From the NCBI RefSeq assembly GCF_018326305.1, contig NZ_AP023417.1:62001-126000 (forward strand): a stretch of DNA of 64,000 nt. Reading direction: 5' to 3'. Source of the stretch: Vescimonas fastidiosa. GTDB taxonomy: Bacteria; Bacillota; Clostridia; Oscillospirales; Oscillospiraceae. Positions 47,970 to 56,722 of the stretch are shown here, in pieces. The notes under the pieces were generated by a model. The model was not told where the DNA came from and did no database searches. It was given only the letters and a program-made list of their open reading frames with translations. Within the stretch, counting starts at the first letter, position 1; every line of letters begins with the position of its first letter. Both the position numbers and the translations under genes were made by a program.

Positions 47970-47987
47970 CAGAAGCTTGAACCATGG

Positions 47988-48015
47988 GCGGCGGGACAGT
48001 AAACTGCCCCGCCGC
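47988..48015 (+). terminator. GC-rich hairpin
   Basis: GCGGCGGGaCAG / CTGcCCCGCCGC around TAAA, perfect apart from one mismatch. It lies after the recombinase fragment and before the Rrf2 gene. Confidence 0.6.
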
Positions 48016-48152
48016 TCTGATTTTCAGCGGGCATGGTCTTTCTCGTGCGCAATGGTTCTCCACGCCGAGGCTGTCTCTACCAATATTTTGCATGGCAAGG
48101 CGGTGCGTTTTTTCGGAATATGACAGAATGACGGTATAATTCCTCCGAAAAT

Positions 48153-48184
48153 ATCTTGACAAGATTTATCAAGATTGATAGAAT
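48153..48184 (+). promoter_or_regulatory. Promoter with Rrf2-type operator
   Basis: TTGACA at 48156-48161, 17-base spacer, TAGAAT at 48179-48184. The palindrome ATCTTGA-9-TCAAGAT (48153-48175) covers the -35 box and most of the spacer, as expected for autorepression by the Rrf2 protein encoded 32 bases downstream. Confidence 0.75.
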
Positions 48185-48215
48185 GGGTATATAACAAAAA
48201 AGGAGATGCAGGGAT

Positions 48216-48653
48216 ATGCTCATCACAAGGGAAACGGACTATGCGCTGCGGATGCTGCGGGTGCTGCTGGACGGAGAGAAGCACTCCGCCGCCGAGATGG
48301 CGGAAACGGAGCTGATCCCCATGCAGTTTGCCTATCAGATCCTGCGAAAGCTCTCCGCTGGGGAGCTGGTGCAGGTGAGCCGGGGCGCAGCCGGCGGCTG
48401 CCGGCTGTCCTGCGACCTGTGTGGCGTTTCCCTCTACGACCTCATGGTCGTCATGGGAGAGCATGACGTCCTGTGTGCCTGCATGGAGCCGGGGTATGAC
48501 TGCCGCTGGCAAAGCGAACATGGGAAATGCGCCATCCACTGCCAGCTAACGGAGCTGCAGCGAAAGCAGGACGAGGCGTTCCGCGCCGTGAGCCTGCACC
48601 GGCTGCTGACCGGCGAAGCAATTCAAAAAGAGGAAATGACCCAACAAATGTGA
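48216..48653 (+). CDS. Rrf2-family transcriptional regulator
   Basis: A 145-residue regulator. The N-terminal winged helix is MLITRETDYALRMLRVLLDG with the recognition segment IPMQFAYQILRKLSAGELVQ and the wing SRGAAGGCRL. Cysteines in LCACMEPGYDCRW and KCAIHC are suited to an iron-sulfur cluster or metal. ATG follows AAAAAAGGAGATGCAGGGAT (AGGAG about 11 bases off). It heads an apparent operon with the acyl-CoA dehydrogenase fusion (18 bases on) and a flavodiiron protein, so it probably senses oxygen, NO or redox state and controls them. Confidence 0.88.
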   Translation: MLITRETDYALRMLRVLLDGEKHSAAEMAETELIPMQFAYQILRKLSAGELVQVSRGAAGGCRLSCDLCGVSLYDLMVVMGEHDVLCACMEPGYDCRWQSEHGKCAIHCQLTELQRKQDEAFRAVSLHRLLTGEAIQKEEMTQQM

Positions 48654-48671
48654 CATAAGGAGGTACACCGT

Positions 48672-50585
48672 ATGCTGTTTCAGACCACACCCGCGCACGA
48701 GGAGCTGCGCGCCAAGATCCGAGCCTTTGCGGAGGAGGAGATCAAGCCTCTTGCATTCCTGCTGGATCAGAACAATGAATTCCCTGACGAACCTGTCAAA
48801 AAGATGGGACAGCTGGGCTGGCTGGGGCTGCCATTCCCCAAGGAATACGGCGGCGCGGGCCTTGACATTCTCAGCTACGCCATGGCGGTGGAGGAGCTGG
48901 CCCGTGTGGACGGCGGTGCAGGCGTGATCCTCTCCGCCCACGTGTCGCTGGGCGCGTGGCCCATCTTCGCCTACGGCACGGAGGAGCAGAAGCAGAAGTA
49001 TCTCGTGCCGCTGGCAAGAGGCGAGAAGTTGGGTGCCTTCGGCCTTACCGAGCCTAACGCAGGGTCGGACGCCGGCGGCACGGAAACCACAGCACTGGAC
49101 AAGGGCGACCACTACCTGCTCAACGGCGGCAAGATCTTCATCACCAACGCGCCCAAGGCGGACACCTATGTGGTATTCGCCGTCACCACGCCGGACATCG
49201 GCACCCGGGGCATCTCCGCCTTCATCGTGGAGAAGGGCTGGAAGGGCTTTGAATTCGGCGACCACTACGACAAGATGGGAATTCGCTCCTCCTCCACGGC
49301 GGAGTTGATCTTCAACGACGTGAAGGTGCCCAAGGAGAACCTGCTGGGCAAGGAGGGCGACGGCTTTAAGATCGCCATGTCCACGCTGGACGGCGGCCGC
49401 ATCGGTATCGCGGCGCAGGCGCTGGGTATCGCTCAGGGGGCCTTTGAGCACGCGCTGGCCTACGCCAAGGAGCGCGTCCAGTTCGGAAAGCCCATCGCGG
49501 CACAGCAGGCCGTTTCCTTCAAGCTGGCGGATATGGCCACCAAGCTGCGCTGCGCCCGCTTCCTCGTCTACTCCGCGGCGGAGCTGAAGGAGCAGCACGC
49601 CCCCTACGGCATGGAGTCCGCCATGGCGAAGATGTACGCCTCAGACATCGCACTGGAGGTCACCAACGACGCCGTGCAGATCCACGGCGGCACCGGCTTC
49701 CTCAAGGGGATGGAGGTGGAGCGGGCCTACCGCGACGCCAAGATCACCACCATCTATGAGGGTACCAACGAGATCCAGCGGGTGGTCATCGCCTCCCATC
49801 TCATCGGCAGGCTGGGCAAGAGCAGCGGCGGCGAAAGCCGCTCAACGGCCAAGAAGCCCGCGCCCATCACCGGTATCCGCAAGCGCACCATCTTCCGGGA
49901 GGGCGACGCCGCCCAGCAGGTCAACGATCTGGTGGCGGCACTGAAAAAGGACGGCCATGACTTCTCCGTGGGTATCCCCATGGATACGCCCATTCCCAAG
50001 GCGGAGCGTGTGGTCTCCGCCGGTAAGGGCATCGGCGAGAAGAAGAACATGAAGCTGGTGGAGGGCTTGGCCAAGGCCGCCGGCGCGGCTATCGGCTCCT
50101 CCCGTCCCGTGGCGGAGACGCTGAAATATCTGCCCCTTGACCGCTATGTGGGTATGTCCGGGCAGAAGTTCACCGGCAACCTCTATATCGCCTGCGGCAT
50201 CTCCGGCGCCACCCAGCACCTCAAGGGCATCAAGGATGCCTCCACCATCGTGGCCATCAATAAAAATGGCAACGCGCCTATCTTCAAGAACTGCGACTAC
50301 GGCATCGTGGGCGACGTGATGGAGATTTTGCCCCTGCTCACTGCCGCGATGGACAGCGGCGAGAAGCTGCCCGCGCCGCCGATGGTGAAGATGAAGCGTC
50401 CCACGCCGCCCAAGCCCACGCCCATCGGCGACACCTATGTGTGCGGCGGCTGCGGCTACGAATATGTGCCGGAGCTGGGCGACGAGGACGGCGAGATCGC
50501 GCCGGGTACATTGTTTGAGCAGCTCCCCGCCGACTGGGTATGCCCGGAGTGCGCGGAGGGCAAGGATCAATTTGTGAAGGCTTGA
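48672..50585 (+). CDS. Acyl-CoA dehydrogenase / ETF-alpha / rubredoxin fusion
   Basis: A 637-residue three-part protein. About 1-380 is a complete acyl-CoA dehydrogenase: [16 protein letters not shown], the FAD loop [14 protein letters not shown], and [10 protein letters not shown] with the catalytic glutamate typical of short-chain enzymes. About 425-565 is the FAD-binding C-terminal domain of ETF alpha: [60 protein letters not shown]. About 593-637 is a rubredoxin ([33 protein letters not shown]). It joins substrate oxidation or reduction with two electron carriers on one chain, probably feeding the flavodiiron protein encoded next. AAGGAGG precedes the ATG. Confidence 0.92.
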   Translation: MLFQTTPAHEELRAKIRAFAEEEIKPLAFLLDQNNEFPDEPVKKMGQLGWLGLPFPKEYGGAGLDILSYAMAVEELARVDGGAGVILSAHVSLGAWPIFAYGTEEQKQKYLVPLARGEKLGAFGLTEPNAGSDAGGTETTALDKGDHYLLNGGKIFITNAPKADTYVVFAVTTPDIGTRGISAFIVEKGWKGFEFGDHYDKMGIRSSSTAELIFNDVKVPKENLLGKEGDGFKIAMSTLDGGRIGIAAQALGIAQGAFEHALAYAKERVQFGKPIAAQQAVSFKLADMATKLRCARFLVYSAAELKEQHAPYGMESAMAKMYASDIALEVTNDAVQIHGGTGFLKGMEVERAYRDAKITTIYEGTNEIQRVVIASHLIGRLGKSSGGESRSTAKKPAPITGIRKRTIFREGDAAQQVNDLVAALKKDGHDFSVGIPMDTPIPKAERVVSAGKGIGEKKNMKLVEGLAKAAGAAIGSSRPVAETLKYLPLDRYVGMSGQKFTGNLYIACGISGATQHLKGIKDASTIVAINKNGNAPIFKNCDYGIVGDVMEILPLLTAAMDSGEKLPAPPMVKMKRPTPPKPTPIGDTYVCGGCGYEYVPELGDEDGEIAPGTLFEQLPADWVCPECAEGKDQFVKA

Positions 50586-50603
50586 GCCGGGAGGGTATGA
50601 GAT

Positions 50604-51815
50604 ATGTATTGTGTGCGTAATGTGACCAGCGACCTCTACTGGGTGGGTGCCAACGACCACCGCCTTGCCTTGTTTGAAAACTGCTTCCCCATTCCCCGCG
50701 GCGTCAGCTACAACGCCTACTGTCTGCTGGACGAGAAAACGGTGCTGTTCGACACCGTGGACTGGTCCGCCTGCCGCCAGCTGCTGGAGAACCTGAACCA
50801 CGTCCTGAACGGGCGGGAGCTGGACTATCTGCTCATCAACCACCTGGAGCCGGATCACGCCGCCTGCATCGAGGAGATCCTGCTGCGGCACCCCAAGGTG
50901 AAGGTCATCTCCAACGAAAAGGCCTTCATGCTCATGCGGCAGTTCGGCTTCCACGTGGACGACCACGAGTGCATCGAGGTGAAGGAGGGGGACACCTTCT
51001 CCTTCGGCCGGCACACCGTCACCTTTGTGGGCGCGCCCATGGTGCATTGGCCGGAGGCCATGGTGACCTTCGATGTTACCGACGGCGTGCTGTTCTCCGC
51101 CGACGCCTTCGGCACCTTCGGCGCGCTGGACGGCAAGCTGTTTGCCGACGAGGTGGACTTTGAGCGGGACTGGCTGGACGATGCCCGCCGCTATCTCACC
51201 AACATCGTGGGCAAGTACGGCCCCCACATCCAGCTCCTGCTGAAAAAGGCCGGCGGGATCCTGGATCAGATCAGGTATATCTGCCCCCTCCACGGCCCGG
51301 TGTGGCGGGAGAAGCTGGGCTGGTTCATTGAGAAGTACGACACGTGGAGCCGGTACGCGCCGGAGGAAAAGGGCGTGCTGATCGTCTACGCCTCCATGTA
51401 CGGCAACACGGAGAACGCGGCGCAGGCACTTGCGGCACGGCTCTGCGACAAGGGCATGCGCCGTGTGGCGCTGTACGACGTGTCCTCCACCCATGTGTCC
51501 CAGTTGATCTCCGAGGCGTTCAAGTACAGCCACATCGTGCTGGCCTCGGTGACCTACAATCTGGGCATCTACCCCGCCATGCACGACTTCCTTATGGACA
51601 TGAAGGCGTTGAACCTGCAAAACCGTACCTTTGCCCTCATTGAAAACGGCTCATGGGCGGTGAAGTCCGGCGACCTCATGCAAAAATTCGTCAACGACGA
51701 GCTGAAGAACATGACGGTGCTCAACGAGCGGCTCAGTCTTGCCTCCTCGCTGGGGGAGGACAAGGCCGTTGAGCTGGAAACGCTGGCGGACGCGATTTTG
51801 GAGTCCGTGCAGTGA
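50604..51815 (+). CDS. Flavodiiron protein (A-type)
   Basis: A 403-residue flavodiiron protein. The beta-lactamase-like domain has the full iron ligand set: HLEPDHAACIEE (H-x-E-x-D-H), HWPEAM, SADAFGTFG and PLHGPVW. From about 255 a flavodoxin domain follows with the FMN loop YASMYGNTENAAQ. It reduces O2 to water or NO to N2O in the cytoplasm, using electrons from rubredoxin. Eighteen bases separate it from the dehydrogenase/rubredoxin fusion, which makes an electron chain between the two plausible. A strong terminator follows. Confidence 0.93.
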   Translation: MYCVRNVTSDLYWVGANDHRLALFENCFPIPRGVSYNAYCLLDEKTVLFDTVDWSACRQLLENLNHVLNGRELDYLLINHLEPDHAACIEEILLRHPKVKVISNEKAFMLMRQFGFHVDDHECIEVKEGDTFSFGRHTVTFVGAPMVHWPEAMVTFDVTDGVLFSADAFGTFGALDGKLFADEVDFERDWLDDARRYLTNIVGKYGPHIQLLLKKAGGILDQIRYICPLHGPVWREKLGWFIEKYDTWSRYAPEEKGVLIVYASMYGNTENAAQALAARLCDKGMRRVALYDVSSTHVSQLISEAFKYSHIVLASVTYNLGIYPAMHDFLMDMKALNLQNRTFALIENGSWAVKSGDLMQKFVNDELKNMTVLNERLSLASSLGEDKAVELETLADAILESVQ

Positions 51816-51885
51816 CCGGCGCAGGGAGTGAAAGAAAGAAATAGGCTGCCGCCTCCCTGCCGGGGAGACCGCATTCCGCGAGATG

Positions 51886-51924
51886 GGGCGGACAAGCACG
51901 ATCCCGCGCTTGTCCGCCCTTTTT
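51886..51924 (+). terminator. Intrinsic terminator
   Basis: GGGCGGACAAGC / GCTTGTCCGCCC (12 bp) with a 10-base loop and five T. Ends the Rrf2 - dehydrogenase - flavodiiron transcription unit. Confidence 0.9.
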
Positions 51925-51984
51925 CCAAAAGAGGCACAGCAAGTCAGAACGTAACAAAACGAGTTTCGGAAAGGAGATGCTACC

Positions 51985-52848
51985 ATGAATTACAGTGCTA
52001 TGATCCAAAACCGCAAGTCCGTTCGCGCCTTTCGCGGAAAGGAGGTGCCGAACGAGGCACTCGCCCAGCTTCGCACCTACTACGAAAAGACCTGCCCCCG
52101 CCTTGTTCCGGAGATCGCCACGGAGCTGATCGTGCTGGATAAGGACGCGCAGCCGGCACTGGAAAGCTCCGCGGGCTACCAGCAGTTCCTCATCGGTGCG
52201 CCGCACTATCTGCTCCTTATGTCCGCCCGGCACATCCACGCAGGCGTCAACGCCGGGTACATGATGGAGGATCTTGTCCTCAAGCTGACGGAGCTGGACA
52301 TCGACACCTGCTGGCTGACCTTTACCGACAGCGACAAGATCAAAAAGGCTCTGTCCCTTACCACCCCGCTGGAGGTGGCGGCCATCGTGGCCTTCGGCTA
52401 CGGGGAAAAGACGGCGAAAAAGCTGCGGATGAACATTCAGAGCATGTCGCAGATCGACGTGCAGGCCGAGCAGCAGTATTACGCGCCGAAAAAGAGCGTG
52501 CATGAGCTGGTTCACATGGAAAGCTGGAGCAACAAGTCCGGTCTTGATGAAATGATGGACTTCTATGACGATATGCTCTGGCAGGCATTCTACGCCGCCT
52601 CCCTGTCCCCCAGCTACCTCAACCGCCAGCCCTACGGCTTCCTTGTCCGCGGCCACAGCATCTATCTGGTGCAGCAGGAGGACGCCTACACCGACAACCT
52701 TGACGCCGCGCTGGATCTGGGCATCGTGCTGCTCCACTTCTCCGCTGTCGCCTCCCGGTGGGCGGGAGAGGTGCGCTGGGAGCTTTCTCCGGATGCGCCG
52801 GACGGCCTGCCCGCAGGGCATCGCGCGGCGGCCGTGTGCCGGGTGTAG
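51985..52848 (+). CDS. Nitroreductase-family protein
   Basis: A 287-residue protein of the FMN-dependent nitroreductase superfamily. The N-terminal RKSVRAFRGKEVPNEAL (about 10-26) carries the FMN-phosphate arginine pattern (nRRSxRxF). GVNAGYMMEDLVLKLTELDI (about 88) and AAIVAFGYGEK (about 132) follow, and the second half contains a further partial copy of the fold (FYAASLSPSYLNRQPYGFLV with the S..N.QPW-type motif, here SYLNRQPYG). The long two-lobed form is a subfamily in clostridia. GGAAAGGAG precedes the ATG. It lies between two flavodiiron protein genes; the substrate is unknown. Confidence 0.8.
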   Translation: MNYSAMIQNRKSVRAFRGKEVPNEALAQLRTYYEKTCPRLVPEIATELIVLDKDAQPALESSAGYQQFLIGAPHYLLLMSARHIHAGVNAGYMMEDLVLKLTELDIDTCWLTFTDSDKIKKALSLTTPLEVAAIVAFGYGEKTAKKLRMNIQSMSQIDVQAEQQYYAPKKSVHELVHMESWSNKSGLDEMMDFYDDMLWQAFYAASLSPSYLNRQPYGFLVRGHSIYLVQQEDAYTDNLDAALDLGIVLLHFSAVASRWAGEVRWELSPDAPDGLPAGHRAAAVCRV

Positions 52849-52941
52849 CGGAGCTGCTTCCGTCCCTATTGGGGCATTCGATTCAGATAGAAAAACCGGA
52901 TAATGCCGGTTCCAAACAGAAGATCAGGAGGTGTTTTTCCG

Positions 52942-54123
52942 ATGGCCATTCGAACGGTAACGGATGCGATCCGCTATGTAGGGGCGGACGACAACACATT
53001 GACACTCTTTGAAAACCAGTACCCCGTCCAGCCTATGGGAGTGAGCTACAACTCCTATGTCATTCTGGATGAGAAGATCGCCGTGATGGACAGCGTGGAC
53101 GCACGGGCGGCGGAGGAATGGCTTTCCAATGTAGCGCAGGTGTTGGAGGGGCGTAGCCCCGACTATCTTGTGGTCACACACATGGAGCCGGATCATTCCG
53201 GCAGCCTCATGCATCTGGCGCAAAGGTACCCGGAGATGAAGCTCGTGGGAAATGCGAAAACATTTACCATGATCAAGCAGTTCTTCGGCACAGGTGCGCT
53301 GACGGAGGGCCGTATGCTGGAGGTCGGCGAAGGAGATACGCTTTCCTTGGGTACGCACCGACTGCGCTTCCTGATGGCGCCGATGGTACACTGGCCGGAG
53401 GTAATGACAGCGTATGAGGAAACGGAAAAGATCCTGTTTTCAGCGGATGCCTTTGGCCGCTTCGGCGCACTGGAGCGGACTGCCCGCGCCCCGTGGGCGC
53501 CGCAGGCGCGGCGGTATTATTACAATATCGTCGGGAAATACGGCGCACAGGTGCAGGCTCTGCTGAAAAAGGTCTCCGCACTGGAGATCAAAACGATCTG
53601 CCCGCTCCATGGCCCGATGCTCACAGAGGGGTTGGAGGAGTATCTGCAGCTTTATGACCTGTGGTCACAGTGGAAACCGGAGGAACCGAAGAGCATACTG
53701 ATCGCGCATGCGTCCATCCACGGAAACACCGCCCGCGCGTCGGAGACCCTAAAGGGTAAGCTGGAGGGAAAAGGCGTGCGAGTTACCTTGTGCGATTTGA
53801 CAGTGACAGACCTCTCCTATGCCGTGACCAGCGCATTCTACTGCGGGAAGCTGGTGTTGGCCAGCTCCACCTATGACGGAGGACTGTTTCCACCCATGAA
53901 GGCCTTTTTGGAGCATTTGCAGGCCAAGGGCTTTCGGAGCCGCCGGGTCGGCTTGATGGAAAACGGATCCTGGGCACCCGCCGCTGCGCGGCTGATGCGC
54001 GCCGAGCTGGAAAAGATGAAGGATCTCCGACTGTGCGAAACGGAGGTATCGCTGCGCGGCGCACTGAACCAAACCAGTGAGGCGCAGATGGATGCTCTGG
54101 TGGCTGAGCTCTGCGCGGAGTAG
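52942..54123 (+). CDS. Second flavodiiron protein
   Basis: A 393-residue flavodiiron protein; ATG at 52942 follows AGGAGG. Iron ligands are complete: HMEPDHSGSLMH, HWPEVM, SADAFGRFG, PLHGPM. The flavodoxin domain has AHASIHGNTARASETL in place of the usual Y-x-S-x-x-GNTE loop, so FMN binding may differ. The stretch after SADAF is shorter than in the paralogue at 50604 (no FADEVDFERDW segment). The two are clearly diverged and may differ in preference for O2 or NO. Confidence 0.92.
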   Translation: MAIRTVTDAIRYVGADDNTLTLFENQYPVQPMGVSYNSYVILDEKIAVMDSVDARAAEEWLSNVAQVLEGRSPDYLVVTHMEPDHSGSLMHLAQRYPEMKLVGNAKTFTMIKQFFGTGALTEGRMLEVGEGDTLSLGTHRLRFLMAPMVHWPEVMTAYEETEKILFSADAFGRFGALERTARAPWAPQARRYYYNIVGKYGAQVQALLKKVSALEIKTICPLHGPMLTEGLEEYLQLYDLWSQWKPEEPKSILIAHASIHGNTARASETLKGKLEGKGVRVTLCDLTVTDLSYAVTSAFYCGKLVLASSTYDGGLFPPMKAFLEHLQAKGFRSRRVGLMENGSWAPAAARLMRAELEKMKDLRLCETEVSLRGALNQTSEAQMDALVAELCAE

Positions 54124-54260
54124 GCGGAGGGAGACCGGACGGTATGCCAGCGCCGAGGCTGGCTTCGTCCAGCCACCCGATACTTCAAAAGTGAAACGGC
54201 GTTGCTGATTTAGACGGCAATATGGTGCTGCGTGAGGCTGAAGCCTTGAGAATGGATAAA

Positions 54261-54298
54261 AGCGCAGCCGCAGATGTTCTCTGCGGCTGCGCTTTTTG
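54261..54298 (+). terminator. Intrinsic terminator
   Basis: AGCGCAGCCGCAGA / TCTGCGGCTGCGCT (14 bp, perfect) with a 5-base loop and a T-run. It lies 137 bases after the flavodiiron gene and also faces the convergent pseudogene. Confidence 0.9.
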
Positions 54299-54315
54299 CT
54301 GCACTTCCTTGCAAT

Positions 54316-54834
54316 TTACAGCACTGCCTTTTTCCATTTCCTGATCTTCGTCCGAAACGTTCCGAAGGGCGCGACGGTATTGACGTGGATAAATTTGTAA
54401 ACCTCCCACACCGCTGTTTTGGTGGCGTCATCCGCCCACCGTCTCATGTGCGGCTGGAACAGCTCCTCCTCGCTCATGGAATCGATCATGGTCTGGATAG
54501 CGGCGATATTTTCACATAATTTGCCCTTCAATTCCGCCAAGGACAAATGGGCGTAGGTGTCCGTGAACCATTAGTACAGGCCGCCCAGCTGGTTCCACTT
54601 GAACTGCTCCGACGGTGTTTTCGCGTCCATTCCGCGCTTCTCGTCAGCCTCCCAGCTCAAAAGCAGCGTTGTCCATCCCACCTGATACGCAAGATTCTCT
54701 GCCGGTGTCCTGTCCACACCGGGTACTCTTTTATCCTTCAGGGCTTCCGGGACCGTATCAAACTCAGAAATGTACTTTTCAAAGCTCTGACGGATCTCGC
54801 TTTTGAGATCCTCTTTATCCCTGTATGTTCTCAA
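54316..54834 (-). pseudogene. ClbS/DfsB-type four-helix protein with internal stop
   Basis: Reading left from TTG at 54832-54834 (behind AAAGGAG), the protein starts LRTYRDKEDLKSEIRQSFEK and runs to WNQLGGLY, where a TAA interrupts it. The same frame continues at once with WFTDTYAHLSLAELKGKLCE to KKAVL and ends at 54316. LYQWFTDTYAHLS is the normal sequence in this DinB-like four-helix family (ClbS/DfsB), so one C-to-T change of a glutamine codon CAA to TAA explains the break. Homologues protect DNA or modify small molecules; this copy is probably inactive. Confidence 0.8.
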
Positions 54835-54845
54835 GACAGTCTCCT

Positions 54846-55769
54846 TTACCGGTTCTCCGCCAGATATTCTTCCGCGTAGTGGACAGCCACCGCGCCGTCC
54901 GATACGGCGGTGACCACCTGCCGCAGCGCCTTGGTGCGCACGTCGCCCGCGGCGAACACACCGGGGAGACTGGTTCGGGTGGATTCGTCCGCGATGATGT
55001 AGCCGGACTTGTCCAGTGCCAGCTCGCGTCGGAACAGCTCCGTCGCCGGGGCACGTCCCACGCTGATGAACACGCCGTCGCAGGCGAGGTCATGTTCCGC
55101 GTCGGTGTTGACATCTTTTAGCCGAAGCCCCGTCAGGCGGCTGTCGTGCAGCAGAGCGGAAACGGTGCTGTTCCAGCAAAATTCTACGTTGGGCGCGTTC
55201 ATCAACGGCTCATGATAGACCTTCGTAGCCCGCAGGCTGTCCCGGCGGTGAATGAGGTAGACCTTTTTTGCAATGCGGGACAGGGTCAGGGCATCTGCCG
55301 CAGCAGAGTTGCCGCCGCCCACCACCGCCACGGTCTTGCCCCGATAGGGCGCGCCGTCGCAGGCGGCGCAGTAGTGAACGCCCTTGCCAACGAGTGCCTC
55401 CTCGCCGGGAACGCCCAGGGGGCGGGGTGTCGCGCCGGTGGCGATGACCACCGTGCGGCTCTGAAAGACGCCCTCGCTGGTGTCCAAGGTCTTGATCCTC
55501 CCGGAAAGGCTTGCCTTGTAGACCTCCGCCAGCTCCGTCACCGCACCGAAGCGCTCGGCGCTCTGCTGCATTTTTTCGCCCAGCGTAAAGCCATCGATGC
55601 CGTCCTCGAAGCCGGGGTAGTTGTCGATCTGCTCCGTCAGCGCCATCTGCCCGCCGGCGGAGAGCTTTTCCAGCACCAGCGTGGAAAGCCCGGCACGGGC
55701 GGCGTACAGGGCGGCGGTGTATCCGGCGGGGCCGCCGCCGATGATGATCATATCATAGATCCGCTCCAT
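54846..55769 (-). CDS. trxB: Thioredoxin reductase
   Basis: A 307-residue NADPH-type thioredoxin reductase. FAD-binding MIIIGGGPAGYTAALYAARAG begins at residue 8 (quoted in part), the redox pair is VHYCAACDGAPY (about 131-142), NADPH binding is VAVVGGGNSAAADAL followed by HRRD, and the C-terminal FAD motif is GVFAAGDVRTKALRQV. I chose the ATG at 55767-55769 with GAGG upstream; a longer frame overlaps trxA. It lies 10 bases after trxA and should reduce it. Confidence 0.95.
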   Translation of the reverse strand: MERIYDMIIIGGGPAGYTAALYAARAGLSTLVLEKLSAGGQMALTEQIDNYPGFEDGIDGFTLGEKMQQSAERFGAVTELAEVYKASLSGRIKTLDTSEGVFQSRTVVIATGATPRPLGVPGEEALVGKGVHYCAACDGAPYRGKTVAVVGGGNSAAADALTLSRIAKKVYLIHRRDSLRATKVYHEPLMNAPNVEFCWNSTVSALLHDSRLTGLRLKDVNTDAEHDLACDGVFISVGRAPATELFRRELALDKSGYIIADESTRTSLPGVFAAGDVRTKALRQVVTAVSDGAVAVHYAEEYLAENR

Positions 55770-55779
55770 AGCCACGCCC

Positions 55780-56100
55780 TCACTGCGCCAGCGTTTCCCG
55801 GATAAATGTCTCAATGGCCGCCTTGGAGCCAGGCGCGACAATGGAGCCGAGCACCTCGCCGTTCTTGAAGAGCATCAGCGTGGGGATGGTGTCGATGCCG
55901 AAGCGCTCGATGAGCTGCGGCTCCTCGTCGTAGTTGATCTTGCCAGCGATGAGCGTGTCGGCGTACTGCTCACCCACCTTGTCAAAGGCCGGGGCAATAC
56001 GGCGGCAGTAGGGGCACCACTGGGCCCAGAAATCCACCAGCACGGGCTTGTCCGCATGCAGGACGTCATTTTCAAAGCTGTTGGTCGTAATGGTAAGCAT
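55780..56100 (-). CDS. trxA: Thioredoxin with CPYC active site
   Basis: A 106-residue thioredoxin fold (FENDVLHADKPVLVDFWAQW, then CPYCRR; IPTLMLFKNGEVLGS). The active site is WCPYC, the sequence normal for glutaredoxins, instead of WCGPC as in the thioredoxin at 8119. This raises the redox potential in known mutants, so it may favour disulfide exchange over strong reduction. It is in one operon with trxB and an Rrf2 regulator. Confidence 0.93.
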   Translation of the reverse strand: MLTITTNSFENDVLHADKPVLVDFWAQWCPYCRRIAPAFDKVGEQYADTLIAGKINYDEEPQLIERFGIDTIPTLMLFKNGEVLGSIVAPGSKAAIETFIRETLAQ

Positions 56101-56111
56101 CGTATATCCTC

Positions 56112-56528
56112 CTATTTCTGTGCAAAAAGTTGTGTTTCAATATCTGTGATCGTGATGTGCGAGAGGTAGGCGGCGCACTGCTCGTTCATCTGCCGGTACA
56201 GCGCGTCCATCACGCCTGCCATACCGGAGCAGATGGCGCAGTCCCGGTCAATGTCCCCGCTGTGCCACGCGCAGTCCACAAAGCGGGTATTTATCGCCTC
56301 CGCCACCTGCCGGAGAGAAAGGGCTGCGGGGTCGGTGCAAAGGCGATAGCCGCCGTCCAGACCCTCCCGGGTCTCCACCATTCCCGCCTTTTTCAGCCCC
56401 GCCAGCACCCGACGAACGCGGGTGGGGTTGGTGCAGATGTTCTCCGCCAGAGCCTCGCTGCTGAGAGAGCGTCCGCTGTGGCTCAGGCAGACCAGCGCGT
56501 GAACCGCCAGATTAAAGGAACTGTCCAT
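56112..56528 (-). CDS. Rrf2-family regulator of the trx operon
   Basis: A 138-residue regulator; ATG at 56526-56528 has GGAGGG six bases upstream. Winged helix: FNLAVHALVCLSHSGRSLSS, NPTRVRRVLAGLKKAGMVET, wing GLDGGYRL. The cysteine cluster VDCAWHSGDIDRDCAICSGM fits the metal or Fe-S site of the NsrR/IscR/CymR branch. It is the first gene before trxA (11 bases) and trxB and so is likely their redox-responsive regulator. Its promoter carries palindromic ACAGT/ACTGT elements. Confidence 0.9.
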   Translation of the reverse strand: MDSSFNLAVHALVCLSHSGRSLSSEALAENICTNPTRVRRVLAGLKKAGMVETREGLDGGYRLCTDPAALSLRQVAEAINTRFVDCAWHSGDIDRDCAICSGMAGVMDALYRQMNEQCAAYLSHITITDIETQLFAQK

Positions 56529-56565
56529 GGTCATCCCTCCTGCGATAATCTGTGCTTGTGGCAAG

Positions 56566-56610
56566 TACAGTTTCTACTGTGACTATAACAGATACAGTTC
56601 GGCGTGTCAA
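56566..56610 (-). promoter_or_regulatory. Promoter and operator of the Rrf2-trx operon
   Basis: On the minus strand TTGACA (56605-56610), 17-base spacer, TATAGT (56582-56587). Downstream of the -10 lies the palindrome ACAGT-ttct-ACTGT (56567-56580), with a further ACTGT inside the spacer; these are candidate binding sites for the Rrf2 protein. Confidence 0.7.
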
Positions 56611-56650
56611 GCTTTTTCGTCAATTTTTCAGCGGAAGCCCTCCATAGCTG

Positions 56651-56707
56651 TTGACAACAGGGCGAATATGCGTATAATGGAAAACAAGAATAAGAATAGT
56701 TCTTATT
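56651..56707 (+). promoter_or_regulatory. PerR promoter with Fur/PerR box
   Basis: TTGACA (56651-56656), 16-base spacer, TATAAT (56673-56678). Just behind the start of transcription lies AATAAGAA-tag-TTCTTATT (56689-56707), a perfect 8-bp-arm palindrome of the Fur/PerR type. It predicts autorepression of the perR-ferritin unit. It is divergent from the Rrf2-trx promoter, about 40 bases apart. Confidence 0.85.
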
Positions 56708-56722
56708 TTGGAGGGGCGCAGT

